Assembly (NCBI RefSeq): GCF_015904235.1
Contig: NZ_JADZLT010000050.1
Span: 428,769-492,768, forward strand
DNA from: Methylobrevis albus
GTDB lineage: Bacteria; Pseudomonadota; Alphaproteobacteria; Rhizobiales; Pleomorphomonadaceae
DNA length: 64,000 nt
Direction of reading: 5' to 3'
Below are positions 1-7,864 of this stretch, piece by piece. The notes under the pieces were generated by a model. The model made no database searches. It was given only the letters and a program-made list of their open reading frames with translations, and was not told the DNA's origin. Numbering within the stretch: the first letter of the stretch is position 1; every line of letters begins with the position of its first letter. The translations under genes and the position numbers were made by a program.

Positions 1-1
1 C

Positions 2-220
2 AATCCGCTGTTCAACGGCGTGCACCAGGCCGTGGTGCAGTGGCTCGCCGAGCAGCGCGAGGTGTCGCTGAAGGCGAGCCGCGCCAAGTCCAACGCCCTC
101 GCCTTCCACGAGCGCATCTACGAGGCGATCGCCGCCCGCGACCCGGACGCCGCCGAGACGGCGATGCGGGAGCATCTCGAGTCGGTCGCCAACTTCTACT
201 GGCAACACGCCGGCCGTTGA
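2..220 (+). CDS. GntR-family transcriptional regulator, C-terminal end of the FCD domain (5' truncated)
   Basis: The reading frame is open from the window edge to the stop at 218-220, so only about the last 72 residues are visible. They are helical and contain an FCD-like segment: an 'F-H-E-R-I-Y-E-A-I' stretch, then 'A-R-D-P-D-A-A-E-T-A-M-R-E-H-L'. The latter matches the usual last helices of FadR/GntR regulators, where a His of the 'M..H' motif helps bind metal or ligand. The DNA-binding wHTH would lie upstream of the window. The gene sits immediately before an acid-sugar catabolic operon on the same strand, so it is plausibly the local regulator (inference). The FCD call rests on a short C-terminal segment only. 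Confidence 0.7.
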   Translation, partial: NPLFNGVHQAVVQWLAEQREVSLKASRAKSNALAFHERIYEAIAARDPDAAETAMREHLESVANFYWQHAGR

Positions 221-243
221 GGCCGCCCCGGAGAGTTTCGTCC

Positions 244-552
244 ATGAGTTTCGTCATCGCCGTCGACTTCGACATCACGCCCGGCGCCGAGGCCGCGTTT
301 CTCGACCTCGTCTCGGTGAACGCGGCGGATTCGGTCCGGCTCGAGCCCGGCTGCCAGCGCTTCGACGTCACGGCCACCGCCGATGGCCGGTCGGTGTTCC
401 TCTACGAGATCTACGACGACGAGGCCGCCTTTCGCGCCCATCTCGAGACCGCCCACTACCTCGCCTTCGACCGGGCGAGCGCGGCGATGATCGCGGCGAA
501 AAGCGTTCGCCAGCTGGCGCTGAAGGCGAGCCCCGAGAAGCAGCCGGCCTGA
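244..552 (+). CDS. Antibiotic biosynthesis monooxygenase (ABM) domain protein
   Basis: A 102-residue protein with the length and layout of single-domain ABM/quinol-monooxygenase/LsrG-type proteins. It opens with a beta strand, has an 'E-P-G-C-Q-R-F-D' turn in the middle, then 'F-L-Y-E-I-Y-D-D-E-A-A-F-R-A-H' and 'T-A-H-Y-L-A-F', the conserved His-bearing helix of the family. The ATG at 244 fits the family N-terminus. It lies 23 bp after the regulator and 70 bp before the aldolase on the same strand, so it is probably part of the sugar-acid operon. ABM proteins are often small-molecule isomerases or oxygenases. The substrate cannot be read from the sequence. Confidence 0.85.
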   Translation: MSFVIAVDFDITPGAEAAFLDLVSVNAADSVRLEPGCQRFDVTATADGRSVFLYEIYDDEAAFRAHLETAHYLAFDRASAAMIAAKSVRQLALKASPEKQPA

Positions 553-622
553 CCCGGCCGCCAAGAAGACGACGCCCGGCCACGCCGAGAAGGCCGGCCG
601 CGGCAGAGGAGAGGACCCCCGC

Positions 623-1429
623 ATGACCCCCGCCGTTCCCGCCCGCACCCTTAAGCAGAAGTTCGCCGCCGACGGCCATGCCTTCGGCCCGATGGTGATC
701 GAGTTCTTCACCCCCGGCATGGCGGCGATCGCCGCGGCCGCCGGCGCCGACTTCGTGCTCTACGACATGGAGCACTCGGGCGCCGAGATCGGCGACATCA
801 AGGAGCAGTGCGCCGCCGCCCGCGGGCTGGGCATCGCGCCGCTGGTGCGCGTGCCGTCGGGAGAATACCACTTCGTCGCCCGGGCGCTCGACGCCGGCGC
901 CGAGGGCATCATGGTGCCGATGGTCGAGAGCGCGGCGCATGCGGCCGAGATCGTCTCGTTCGCCCACTATCCGCCGAAGGGCCGGCGCGGCGCGGCGTTC
1001 GGCGTCGCGCACGACGGCTACCGCGGCGGCGACCCGGTGGCGAAGATCGCCGCGGCGAACGGGCGGACACTGATCATCCCACAGATCGAGACCAAGACGG
1101 GCCTCGAGGCGGTCGAGGACATCGCCGCGGTCGACGGCGTCGACATCGTCTGGGTCGGCCACTTCGACCTCACCAACTTCCTCGGCATCCCGGCCGCCTT
1201 CGACCATCCCGACTACGAGGCGGCGCTCGCCCGGGTGCTGGCCGCGGCCGACGCCAACGGCAAGCCGGCCGGCTTCATGGCCGCCGACGAGGCGTGGGCC
1301 GAGGCCTACTACCGGCGCGGCTTCCGCGCGATCGCCTACGGGCTCGACCATCTCCTGTTCCAGAAGGCGCTGGCCGGCGGCCTTTCCCTGCTGAACGGCC
1401 TCGCCGCCGCCACGCCGGCGCGAGGCTAA
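623..1429 (+). CDS. HpcH/HpaI-family class II aldolase (2-keto-3-deoxy acid aldolase type)
   Basis: A 268-residue TIM-barrel protein of the pyruvate/PEP-utilising HpcH/HpaI family, which reversibly cleaves 2-keto-3-deoxy acids to pyruvate plus an aldehyde. Visible family motifs are 'D-M-E-H-S-G' near residue 50, 'M-V-P-M-V-E-S' near 97 followed by 'Y-P-P-K-G-R-R-G', and 'P-Q-I-E-T-K-T-G' near 155. The Glu of that last motif, with the Asp of 'V-G-H-F-D-L' near 185, is expected to bind the divalent metal. Length is normal. The start at 623 follows a purine-rich stretch. The gene is 3 bp upstream of the acid-sugar kinase, so the two are very likely co-transcribed. The substrate is unknown; it occupies the place often held by an OtnI isomerase in related clusters. 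Confidence 0.9.
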   Translation: MTPAVPARTLKQKFAADGHAFGPMVIEFFTPGMAAIAAAAGADFVLYDMEHSGAEIGDIKEQCAAARGLGIAPLVRVPSGEYHFVARALDAGAEGIMVPMVESAAHAAEIVSFAHYPPKGRRGAAFGVAHDGYRGGDPVAKIAAANGRTLIIPQIETKTGLEAVEDIAAVDGVDIVWVGHFDLTNFLGIPAAFDHPDYEAALARVLAAADANGKPAGFMAADEAWAEAYYRRGFRAIAYGLDHLLFQKALAGGLSLLNGLAAATPARG

Positions 1430-1432
1430 GCC

Positions 1433-2704
1433 ATGCCCGTGCTCGGATGCATCGCCGACGACTTCACCGGCGCCACCGACCTCGCCAGCACGCTGGTCGC
1501 CGGCGGCATGCGGACGATCCAGGTGATCGGCGTGCCGGACGGCCCGCTCCCCGCGGACGCCGACGCCGTCGTCGTCGCCCTGAAGAGCCGCAGCATCGCG
1601 GCCGATGCGGCGGTGGCGCAGTCGCGCGCGGCGCTCGCCGCGCTCCGCGCCGCCGGCTGCACGCGGATCTTCTTCAAGTACTGCTCGACCTTCGATTCCA
1701 CCGACGCCGGCAACATCGGCCCGGTGACGGAGGCGCTGATGGCGGCGCTCGGCGCCGGCTTCACGGTCGCCTGCCCGGCGTTCCCGACCAACGGCCGCAC
1801 CGTCTACAAGGGCCACCTCTTCGTCGGCGACCGGCTGCTGAGTGAGTCGGGTATGGAGAACCATCCGCTCAACCCGATGCGCGATCCCGACCTCGTCCGC
1901 GTGCTCGGCCGGCAGACGGTCGCCCGCGTCGGGCTGATCGAACACACCACCGTCGCGGCGGGGCCGGCGGCGATCACGGCGCGGGCTGGCGACCTCGCTG
2001 CCGCCGGCATGCCGATCGCCATCGCCGATGCGATCTCCGACGCCGACCTGATGGCGCTCGGCGCGGCGTTCGCGGCGCTGCCGCTGCTCACCGGCGGCTC
2101 GGGCCTCGCGCTCGGCCTGCCCGCCGCCTACCGGGTCGCCGGGATGCTCGGCCCGACGCGTGACGCCGCGGCGCTCGCCGTGCCGGCCGGTCATGCCGCG
2201 GTGGTGTCGGGTAGTTGCTCGAAGGCGACCAACGCGCAGGTCGCCGCCTGGCAAGCGGAGGGCCGGCCGGCGTTCCGCATCGATCCGCTGGCGCTCGGTG
2301 ACGGCGACGCCCTCGTCGACGAGGCCGTCGCCTTCGCCCTGCCCCGGCTCGGCGACGGCCCGGTGCTCGTCTACGCCACCGACACGCCGGACGGGGTCAA
2401 GGCGGCGCAGGCCCGGCTCGGGCCGGAGGCGAGCGGCGCGCTGGTCGAGGCGGCGCTCGCCGCGATCGCCGGGCGGCTGGTCGATGCCGGCGTCGCGCGC
2501 CTCGTGGTCGCCGGCGGCGAGACCTCCGGCGCGGTGGTCGAGGCGCTCGAAGCCCAGCAACTGCGCATCGGCGCGCCGATCGATCCGGGCGTGCCGTGGA
2601 CGACCACCGAGTCGCGCGGCCGGCCGCTGGCGCTGGCGCTGAAATCCGGCAACTTCGGCAGCACCGACTTCTTCGCCAAGGCGCTGGCGCGGCTGGACGG
2701 CTGA
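1433..2704 (+). CDS. otnK: Four-carbon acid sugar kinase family protein (OtnK-like, DUF1537)
   Basis: A 423-residue kinase of the two-domain DUF1537 family, whose characterised members phosphorylate 3-oxo-tetronate or D-threonate using ATP. The N-terminal substrate domain starts with 'I-A-D-D-F-T-G-A-T-D-L-A', the family signature. The C-terminal nucleotide-binding domain contains 'V-V-A-G-G-E-T-S-G-A-V' near residue 360 and 'P-G-V-P-W-T' shortly after. Length is normal. It directly follows the aldolase and precedes an OtnC-like enzyme, which supports a role in tetronate (threonate/erythronate) breakdown. A LtnD/DenD dehydrogenase would be needed for the complete known route and is not in the window; it could lie upstream. 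The exact stereoisomer used is inferred at family level only. Confidence 0.88.
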   Translation: MPVLGCIADDFTGATDLASTLVAGGMRTIQVIGVPDGPLPADADAVVVALKSRSIAADAAVAQSRAALAALRAAGCTRIFFKYCSTFDSTDAGNIGPVTEALMAALGAGFTVACPAFPTNGRTVYKGHLFVGDRLLSESGMENHPLNPMRDPDLVRVLGRQTVARVGLIEHTTVAAGPAAITARAGDLAAAGMPIAIADAISDADLMALGAAFAALPLLTGGSGLALGLPAAYRVAGMLGPTRDAAALAVPAGHAAVVSGSCSKATNAQVAAWQAEGRPAFRIDPLALGDGDALVDEAVAFALPRLGDGPVLVYATDTPDGVKAAQARLGPEASGALVEAALAAIAGRLVDAGVARLVVAGGETSGAVVEALEAQQLRIGAPIDPGVPWTTTESRGRPLALALKSGNFGSTDFFAKALARLDG

Positions 2705-2736
2705 GCCACCACGACGACGGGCACGGGAGAGCGGCG

Positions 2737-3387
2737 ATGGCGCTGAGCGAAGAGGGCCGGCTGCGCGAGGCGATCTGCGACTTCGGCCGATCGCTGTTCG
2801 ACCGCGGCCTGACGGCGGGATCGAGCGGTAACATCTCGGTCGCCCTCGACGACGGCGGCTGGCTGATGACGCCGACCAACGCCTCGCTCGGCCGGCTCGA
2901 TCCGGCGCGGATCTCGAAGCTCGGTGCCGACGGCCGGCTCGTCTCCGGCGACGCCCCGACCAAGGAGATCCCGCTGCACCGCGCCGTCTATGACGTGCGT
3001 GGCGGTGCGCGGGCGATCGTGCACCTGCACTCGCACTATTCCGTCGCGGCGTCGCTGCTGGAAGGCATCGATGCCGCCTCGATGCTGCCGCCGCTGACGC
3101 CCTATTTCGTGATGAAGGTCGGCCGGTTGCCGCTGGTGCCGTATTTCCGGCCCGGCGACCCGTCGGTCGCGGACGTGATCCGCGACCTCGCCCGCCACCA
3201 TGCCGCGGTGATGCTGGCGAACCACGGCCCGGTCGTCTCCGGGGAGAGCCTCGACGCCGCGGTGAACGCGATCGAGGAACTCGAGGCGACCTCGCGCCTG
3301 TTCGTCGACCTGCACGGCAAACCGCACCGCGCGCTGAGCGAGGCGCAGATCGAGGAGTTGCGGCAGACGTTCGGCGCGGTCTGGTAG
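2737..3387 (+). CDS. otnC: Class II aldolase/adducin family protein, probable 3-oxo-tetronate 4-phosphate decarboxylase
   Basis: A 216-residue class II aldolase-fold protein. Family hallmarks are 'T-A-G-S-S-G-N-I-S' near residue 28, the acid 'K-E-I-P-L-H' near 72, the zinc ligands in 'H-L-H-S-H' near 94, and the third His in 'A-N-H-G-P' near 160. In the characterised OtnK/OtnC pathway the kinase product is decarboxylated by OtnC to dihydroxyacetone phosphate, so adjacency to the kinase supports that role over fuculose-phosphate aldolase. The ATG at 2737 is preferred because an upstream frame extension overlaps the kinase gene and lacks family residues. The gene ends the plus-strand operon. 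Confidence 0.87.
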   Translation: MALSEEGRLREAICDFGRSLFDRGLTAGSSGNISVALDDGGWLMTPTNASLGRLDPARISKLGADGRLVSGDAPTKEIPLHRAVYDVRGGARAIVHLHSHYSVAASLLEGIDAASMLPPLTPYFVMKVGRLPLVPYFRPGDPSVADVIRDLARHHAAVMLANHGPVVSGESLDAAVNAIEELEATSRLFVDLHGKPHRALSEAQIEELRQTFGAVW

Positions 3388-3391
3388 GCCG

Positions 3392-3422
3392 TCAGAACCC
3401 GACGACGGCCGCGCCGCCGGTG
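3392..3422. repeat. 31-bp direct repeat, left copy of the bioZ 3' end
   Basis: These 31 bases match 4035-4065 (the last codons and stop of bioZ) at 30 positions, the single difference being G at 3407 versus C at 4050. Read on the minus strand, it would encode the same nine residues as the bioZ end (T-G-G-A-A-V-V-G-F) plus the stop. Upstream of these codons the match to bioZ is lost. The two copies flank an AT-richer orphan gene, which resembles insertion at a gene end with the target restored. A decayed second synthase gene is an alternative. Confidence 0.75.
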
Positions 3423-3457
3423 GGCGGGACGGCGTGCAGGAGCCGGTAGTCCCGAGT

Positions 3458-3913
3458 TCATTTCCCGAAAGGTTTGGGACCCGTCCAGCCACCGACTCCG
3501 ATGACGGGCGGCTCGACGATCGTGATGAACCACTCGTTCTGGTTCCTCCACGAGATTTCCTTGAAACTCACCTTGAGCTTCCCGATCTCCTGCCACCAAG
3601 CCATCAGGATGTCGGGCGACTCCATTTCCTTGGGCTGATACTGGAACGGAATCCCATAGTAATTCAGCTCGACAAGCTTTGAATATAGATCTTCGTTCTC
3701 CCAAGGCCGACCTTGGTCGATAAACGGAATTTCTCTTCGGAATTTAAATGTATCCAACAAACGCCTTCTACCTGAAAGGAGGATGCGTCCGTTTCTCTGA
3801 TTCTCGACGTTGAGTGGAGCCGCCGCTCCATGTTTCCCAGCCAAGATCGTCAACGGGAGCGTCCGTCCCCGATAGGGTGTCATCGCAGATCGATCCGTTT
3901 CCAGCAGTTTCAT
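3458..3913 (-). CDS. Hypothetical protein, AT-richer orphan between direct repeats
   Basis: A 151-residue open frame starting at the ATG whose complement ends at 3913 (a TTG lies one codon upstream). I do not recognise a family. The protein is basic and aromatic-rich, has no signal peptide or membrane segment, and contains 'W-E-N-E-D-L-Y-S-K-L' in the middle and a W/P-rich C-terminus ('W-R-N-Q-N-E-W-F', 'G-V-G-G-W-T-G-P'). The DNA is visibly richer in A+T than its neighbours and uses codons such as AAA, TTT and ATA that are rare elsewhere here. Together with the flanking 31-bp repeats this suggests acquired DNA. It could be a small effector, an immunity protein or a mobile-element passenger; nothing seen decides among these. 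Confidence 0.6.
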   Translation of the reverse strand: MKLLETDRSAMTPYRGRTLPLTILAGKHGAAAPLNVENQRNGRILLSGRRRLLDTFKFRREIPFIDQGRPWENEDLYSKLVELNYYGIPFQYQPKEMESPDILMAWWQEIGKLKVSFKEISWRNQNEWFITIVEPPVIGVGGWTGPKPFGK

Positions 3914-4034
3914 CAAGCTAAGAAGCGGACGAAATCAAAGCAATCAGCGTGGCTGAAAAGGTGATGCGCGCCCGATTCTGACGGAGGCGGCTGTCAAACG
4001 CCGATGGCCGGCTTTGAACACGCCGAAGCGGATT

Positions 4035-4065
4035 TCAGAACCCGACGACCGCCGCGCCGCCGGTG
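4035..4065. repeat. 31-bp direct repeat, right copy (true bioZ 3' end)
   Basis: This is the authentic end of bioZ, stop codon included, and the partner of the copy at 3392-3422, 643 bp away. The interval between the copies holds the AT-richer orphan gene and about 120 bp of non-coding sequence upstream of it. Confidence 0.75.
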
Positions 4066-5018
4066 AGGCCGGCGCCGGCGGCGGCGAGCAGGATGCGCTC
4101 GCCGGGGGCGAAGGGGCGTTGCGCGTGGCTGAGCGACAGCGACAGCGGGATGGTTGCGGCCGACGAGTTGCCGTAGTCGGCGATCGAGCGCACCACCGCG
4201 GCGTCATCGACGCCGAGGCTGCGGCCGACGAGGTCGAAGATGCGCGCGTTGGCCTGGTGCGGCACGAAGCGGCTGACCGCCTCGGCCTTGAGGCCGGCGC
4301 GCTCCAGCGCCCGCGCCGAGCAGCCCGTCATCAGCCGCACCGCCTCGGCGAAGAGCTGCTTGCCGTCGGCGATCGTCATCAGCGTTTCCTCGACCGCGAC
4401 GTCCGGCCCGAAGGGCTTGGCGCTGCCGCCGGCGTCGATGCGGACGATGCCGTAGCGTGACCCGTCGGAGGCGAGGTCGACGCCGAGCAGGCCGGCGGCG
4501 GGGTTCTCCGACGGCGTCAGCACCACGGCGCCCGCGGCGTCGGCGAACAGGATCGCGCTGGCGCGCTCGGCCCGGTTGATGCGGCGGCTGAGCAGGTTGG
4601 CGGCGACGACCAGCACCGGCCGGCCCTGCGCGCGGACGAAGCCGTCGGCGAGGGCGAGGGCGTAGAGGAAGCCGGCGCAGGCCCCGGCGAGATCGATCGC
4701 CCCGGCCTGCGGCAGGCCGAGGCCGTGCGCGACCAGCGGCGCCGAGGGCGGCAGCAGGTGGTCGGGCGTCGAGGTGGCGAGCAGCACGAGGGCGATCTCG
4801 GCCGGGTCGATGCCGGCGTCCGCGATGGCGTGGCGGCCGGCTTCGGTGGCGAGGGCGGAGAGGCGGTCGTCCGGGCCGGCCCAGCGCCGGGCGCGGATGC
4901 CGGTGCGGCGCTCGATCCAGCCGGGCTCGAGCCCGAGGTCGGCCTCGATCTCGGCGTTGAGCACGATGCGCGCGGGGACGGCATGGCCGAATCCGGCGAG
5001 GCGGACGCCGGGGGTCAT
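4035..5018 (-). CDS. bioZ: Beta-ketoacyl-ACP synthase III family protein BioZ (3-oxopimeloyl-ACP synthase)
   Basis: A 327-residue FabH-fold protein with the full Cys-His-Asn triad: Cys114 in 'L-A-G-A-C-A-G-F', His254 in 'F-V-P-H-Q-A-N-A-R' and Asn284 in 'Y-G-N-S-S-A-A-T'. It is the last gene of a biotin operon. That position is the hallmark of BioZ, which in Agrobacterium and relatives condenses glutaryl-CoA with malonyl-ACP so that a pimeloyl-ACP precursor is made without BioC/BioH. The assignment as BioZ rather than FabH is therefore mainly from context. The start at 5018 gives a normal N-terminus ('[11 protein letters not shown]'). An upstream in-frame extension runs through palindromic repeats and is rejected. 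Confidence 0.87.
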   Translation of the reverse strand: MTPGVRLAGFGHAVPARIVLNAEIEADLGLEPGWIERRTGIRARRWAGPDDRLSALATEAGRHAIADAGIDPAEIALVLLATSTPDHLLPPSAPLVAHGLGLPQAGAIDLAGACAGFLYALALADGFVRAQGRPVLVVAANLLSRRINRAERASAILFADAAGAVVLTPSENPAAGLLGVDLASDGSRYGIVRIDAGGSAKPFGPDVAVEETLMTIADGKQLFAEAVRLMTGCSARALERAGLKAEAVSRFVPHQANARIFDLVGRSLGVDDAAVVRSIADYGNSSAATIPLSLSLSHAQRPFAPGERILLAAAGAGLTGGAAVVGF

Positions 5019-5514
5019 GGGGCGGGGGTTCCGGTGGGAGCGGCGCTGGTCGTGCCGCGGGGGCCACCCCTCTCCCTGTCCCTCTCCCACAGGGGGAGAG
5101 GGGACGATGGGGGCGAGAGATTTGTGGACGAGGCGACAGCCGCGAGGTTCGGGGATGAGGCGAGTCCCCCCCTCCCCGGCCCTCCCCCTCGAGGGGGGAG
5201 GGGGTGGTTGGGGCACGGCGGTGCCATTGGCGTCCCCTCTCCCCTTGTGGGAGAGGGACAGGGAAAGGGGTCGGCCACACGGACAGAGCCGGCGACTTGC
5301 GTCCCCTCCCCCCTCGAGGGGGAGGGACAGGGAGGGGGGGAGGCACGGCGGGGGAAGGCGATGAGAGGGAGGCCCGGCAGGTGGGGCTTACCCCTCTCCC
5401 TGTCCCTCTCCCACAAGGGGATAGGGGACCCTGCGACGTGGGCCTCGGTCAATCGTCCCCTCTCCCCTTGTGGGAGAGGGACAGGGAGAGGGGTGGGCCG
5501 CACGGAAGAGCCCC
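5019..5514. repeat. Cluster of GC-rich palindromic elements between bioA and bioZ
   Basis: This 496-bp gap has no gene. It holds about six arms of the same family, starting near 5068, 5164, 5234, 5303, 5391 and 5457. Arms read as C-rich 'CCCCTCTCCCTGTCCCTC' or the reverse complement, and each is itself a palindrome around 'CACAGGGGGAG' or 'CTCGAGGGGG'. They are arranged as inverted pairs about 60-100 bp apart, so transcripts crossing the region could form long hairpins. The family recurs at 7.6-7.8, 38.0-38.2 and 53.0-53.2 kb. Confidence 0.85.
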
Positions 5515-6783
5515 TCATCCCCGCCCCACCACATCCGCCGCCGCGTCGATCGCGGCGTAGGCGCGGTCGAGTTCGTCGCCGGTCACGCAGTAGGGCGGCA
5601 TCAGGTAGATGATGTTGCCGAGGGGGCGGATCAGCAGGTCGCGCTCCAGAAAGAACGCCTTCAACTGCGGGCCGACGCCGGCGAGGTAGCCGGCGCTGCC
5701 GGCGAGGTCCAGCGCCGCGATGGTGCCGCAGCGGCGGACGTTGACGAAGCGCGGGTCTCCGCGGAAGCGGGCGAGGCGCTGTTCCTGCATCGCACAGAGC
5801 GCCGCGACGCGCGCGGCGACGGGCTCCTCGTCCCAGAGCTTCAGGTTGGCGAGGGCGGCGGCGCAGGCGACCGGGTTCGCCGTGAAGCTCGACGAGTGGA
5901 AGAAGGTGCGGGCGCGGTCGTCCGAATAGTGCGAGGCGAAGATCGCCTCGGTGGCGAGCGTCGCGGCGAGCGGCACGACGCCGCCCGTCAGCCCCTTCGA
6001 GGTGCAGAGGATGTCGGGCGCGAGGCCGGCCTGCTCGCAGGCAAACAGGGTGCCGGTGCGGCCCCAGCCGGTCATGATCTCGTCGAGCAGCACCAGCGCG
6101 CCGTGGCGCCGGGCGACCGCCGCCATCGCGGCGAGCACCTCCGGCGCATACATCAGCATGCCGCCGGCGCCGAGCACCAGCGGCTCGACCAGCAGCGCCG
6201 CGACGTCGCCACCGGCGCAGGCGGCCTCGAGGGCTGCGAGCGTCGCCGCGCCGTCGCCGTTCGGGAACGGGATGCGGACGACGTCGAACAGCAGCGGCTC
6301 GTAGGGCGCGTTGAACACCGAGCGGGCGCCGACCGACATCGTGCCGATGGTGTCGCCGTGATAGGCGTGCTCCAGCACCACGATGCGGGTGCGGCGCGCG
6401 CCGAGATGGCGGAAATGGCCGAGCGCCATCTTCAGCGCCACCTCGACGGCGGTCGATCCCGAATCGGAGAAGAACACCCGGGTGAGCCCCGGCGGCGCGC
6501 GGCGGACGAGGCCGCGGGCGAGCTCCTCGGCGTAGGGGTGGGTGAAGCCGGCGAAAATCACCTGGTCCATCGTGTCGACCGCCGCCTTGATCGCTGCGAC
6601 GATCGCCGGGTGGCGGTGGCCGTGCGTGACCACCCACCACGAGGCGGCGAGGTCGAGGATGCGGCGGCCGCCCTCGGCGAGGATGTAGGCGCCCTCGGTG
6701 CCGACCGCGCGGATCGGCGGCGGCTCGGACCCGTGCTGGGTGAACGGGTGCCAGACGGGGGATGGGTCGGAGGGGAAGTCCAT
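5515..6783 (-). CDS. bioA: Adenosylmethionine-8-amino-7-oxononanoate aminotransferase
   Basis: A 422-residue class III PLP aminotransferase that converts 8-amino-7-oxononanoate to 7,8-diaminononanoate using S-adenosylmethionine as amino donor. BioA features are 'W-H-P-F-T-Q-H' near residue 11, the paired Trp of 'A-A-S-W-W-V-V-T-H-G-H' near 50, 'G-S-T-A-V-E-V-A-L-K' near 110, 'D-E-I-M-T-G-W-G-R-T-G' near 234 and the PLP Lys263 in 'C-T-S-K-G-L-T-G-G'. The ATG at 6783 is chosen because the motif-bearing N-terminus begins there; a longer frame to 6861 adds a low-complexity Arg-rich segment. It sits 105 bp after bioD in the same direction. Confidence 0.95.
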   Translation of the reverse strand: MDFPSDPSPVWHPFTQHGSEPPPIRAVGTEGAYILAEGGRRILDLAASWWVVTHGHRHPAIVAAIKAAVDTMDQVIFAGFTHPYAEELARGLVRRAPPGLTRVFFSDSGSTAVEVALKMALGHFRHLGARRTRIVVLEHAYHGDTIGTMSVGARSVFNAPYEPLLFDVVRIPFPNGDGAATLAALEAACAGGDVAALLVEPLVLGAGGMLMYAPEVLAAMAAVARRHGALVLLDEIMTGWGRTGTLFACEQAGLAPDILCTSKGLTGGVVPLAATLATEAIFASHYSDDRARTFFHSSSFTANPVACAAALANLKLWDEEPVAARVAALCAMQEQRLARFRGDPRFVNVRRCGTIAALDLAGSAGYLAGVGPQLKAFFLERDLLIRPLGNIIYLMPPYCVTGDELDRAYAAIDAAADVVGRG

Positions 6784-6888
6784 GTCCGGCACTCGTGCGC
6801 TTGCGGCCACGCCCGGGCGCCGGCGCCACGGCCGGCAGCAAGGGCCGTCACGGGTTAGCACGCGCCGCGCTGCACCGCAAAAGCCGCG

Positions 6889-7527
6889 TCAGGCCCCGAG
6901 CCCGCGCCGGATCGCCGCGACGTCGATGTTGGCCGCGAAGGCGGCGGCGAGGGTCCCCGGGTCGAGCGGGTCGAGGCGCGGCAGACGGCCGAGGATCGGC
7001 ACGCCGGAGAACGCGGCAATGGTGCGCGGGTTGTCGGCATGGGCGTCGCCGATGAAGGCGATGCCGAGCAGCGGAATGCGGCGCGCGCGGATCGCCGCCA
7101 CGGACAGCAGCGTGTGGTTGATGGTGCCGAGGCCGGTGCGGGCGCAGAGGATAAGCGGCGCGCCCCAGCGGGCGAAGACGTCGGCGTAGAGCACGTCGCG
7201 GGTGAGCGGCACCAGCAGCCCGCCGGCGCCCTCGACCACCAGCGGGCCGGCGACGTCGGGCAGCAGCAGCGCGTCGGGGTCGATGGCGACGCCGTCGATC
7301 TCGGCGGAGAGATGCGGCGAGGCGGGGGTGACGAGGCGGTGCGCCTCGGGCAGCAGGCGCTCGGGCGGCAGGGCGGCGAGGCGCGTGACGGTCTCGCTGT
7401 CGGTCTCCTCGTCGAGGCCGGACTGCACGGGCTTCCAGTAGGTGGCCTGGAGGGCGGCGACGAGGCCGGCGGAGAAGACGGTCTTACCGATGCCGGTGTC
7501 GGTGCCGGTGATGATGACGGGGGTCAT
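6889..7527 (-). CDS. bioD: Dethiobiotin synthase
   Basis: A 212-residue P-loop enzyme that closes the ureido ring of dethiobiotin from diaminononanoate, CO2 and ATP. The nucleotide loop 'G-T-D-T-G-I-G-K-T' lies at residues 8-16. It is followed by 'Y-W-K-P-V-Q-S-G-L' near 31, the substrate-binding strand typical of BioD, and '[10 protein letters not shown]' near 100, another BioD signature. The length is normal for the family. It lies between bioF and bioA on the minus strand, so it forms part of the same operon. Confidence 0.95.
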   Translation of the reverse strand: MTPVIITGTDTGIGKTVFSAGLVAALQATYWKPVQSGLDEETDSETVTRLAALPPERLLPEAHRLVTPASPHLSAEIDGVAIDPDALLLPDVAGPLVVEGAGGLLVPLTRDVLYADVFARWGAPLILCARTGLGTINHTLLSVAAIRARRIPLLGIAFIGDAHADNPRTIAAFSGVPILGRLPRLDPLDPGTLAAAFAANIDVAAIRRGLGA

Positions 7528-7864
7528 GGGGTGGTTCCGGCGGGGGCTCGGTGGGTTGAGGACGAGGCGTCGGTCGTGTCGGGGGGCTTGCCACCGGCTG
7601 TGCCGGGGGGTTCACGGGCAGTCGTGCCGTGGGGCTCACCCCTCTCCCTGTCCCTCTCCCACAGGGGGAGAGGGGACGATGGGGGTGGGGGCGAGGGTCG
7701 ATCGGAGCGGTCGGTTAGTGCGGATAGTCCCCCCCTCCCTGGCCCTCCCCCTCGAGGGGGGAGGGGACGATCATCGACGGGCCGTGCCCCTTGCATCCCC
7801 TCCCCCCTCGAGGGGGAGGGACAGGGAGGGGGGGAGCCGGCGGCAGGGTGCGGCGGCGCCGTCG
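7528..7864. repeat. GC-rich palindromic elements between bioF and bioD
   Basis: This 337-bp gap contains no gene. Three arms of the family seen at 5019-5514 start near 7638, 7728 and 7797, in direct and inverted orientation. The outer end near 7624 begins with 'GTGCCGTGGGG', resembling the ends of the complete elements at 37981 and 53040. The rest is GC-rich spacer without clear signals. Confidence 0.82.

Noticed and set aside
5019..5216. Longer N-terminus for bioZ reaching into the repeats
   Set aside because: The extra residues are Pro/Arg-rich translations of palindromic DNA, and the FabH-fold start is at 5018.
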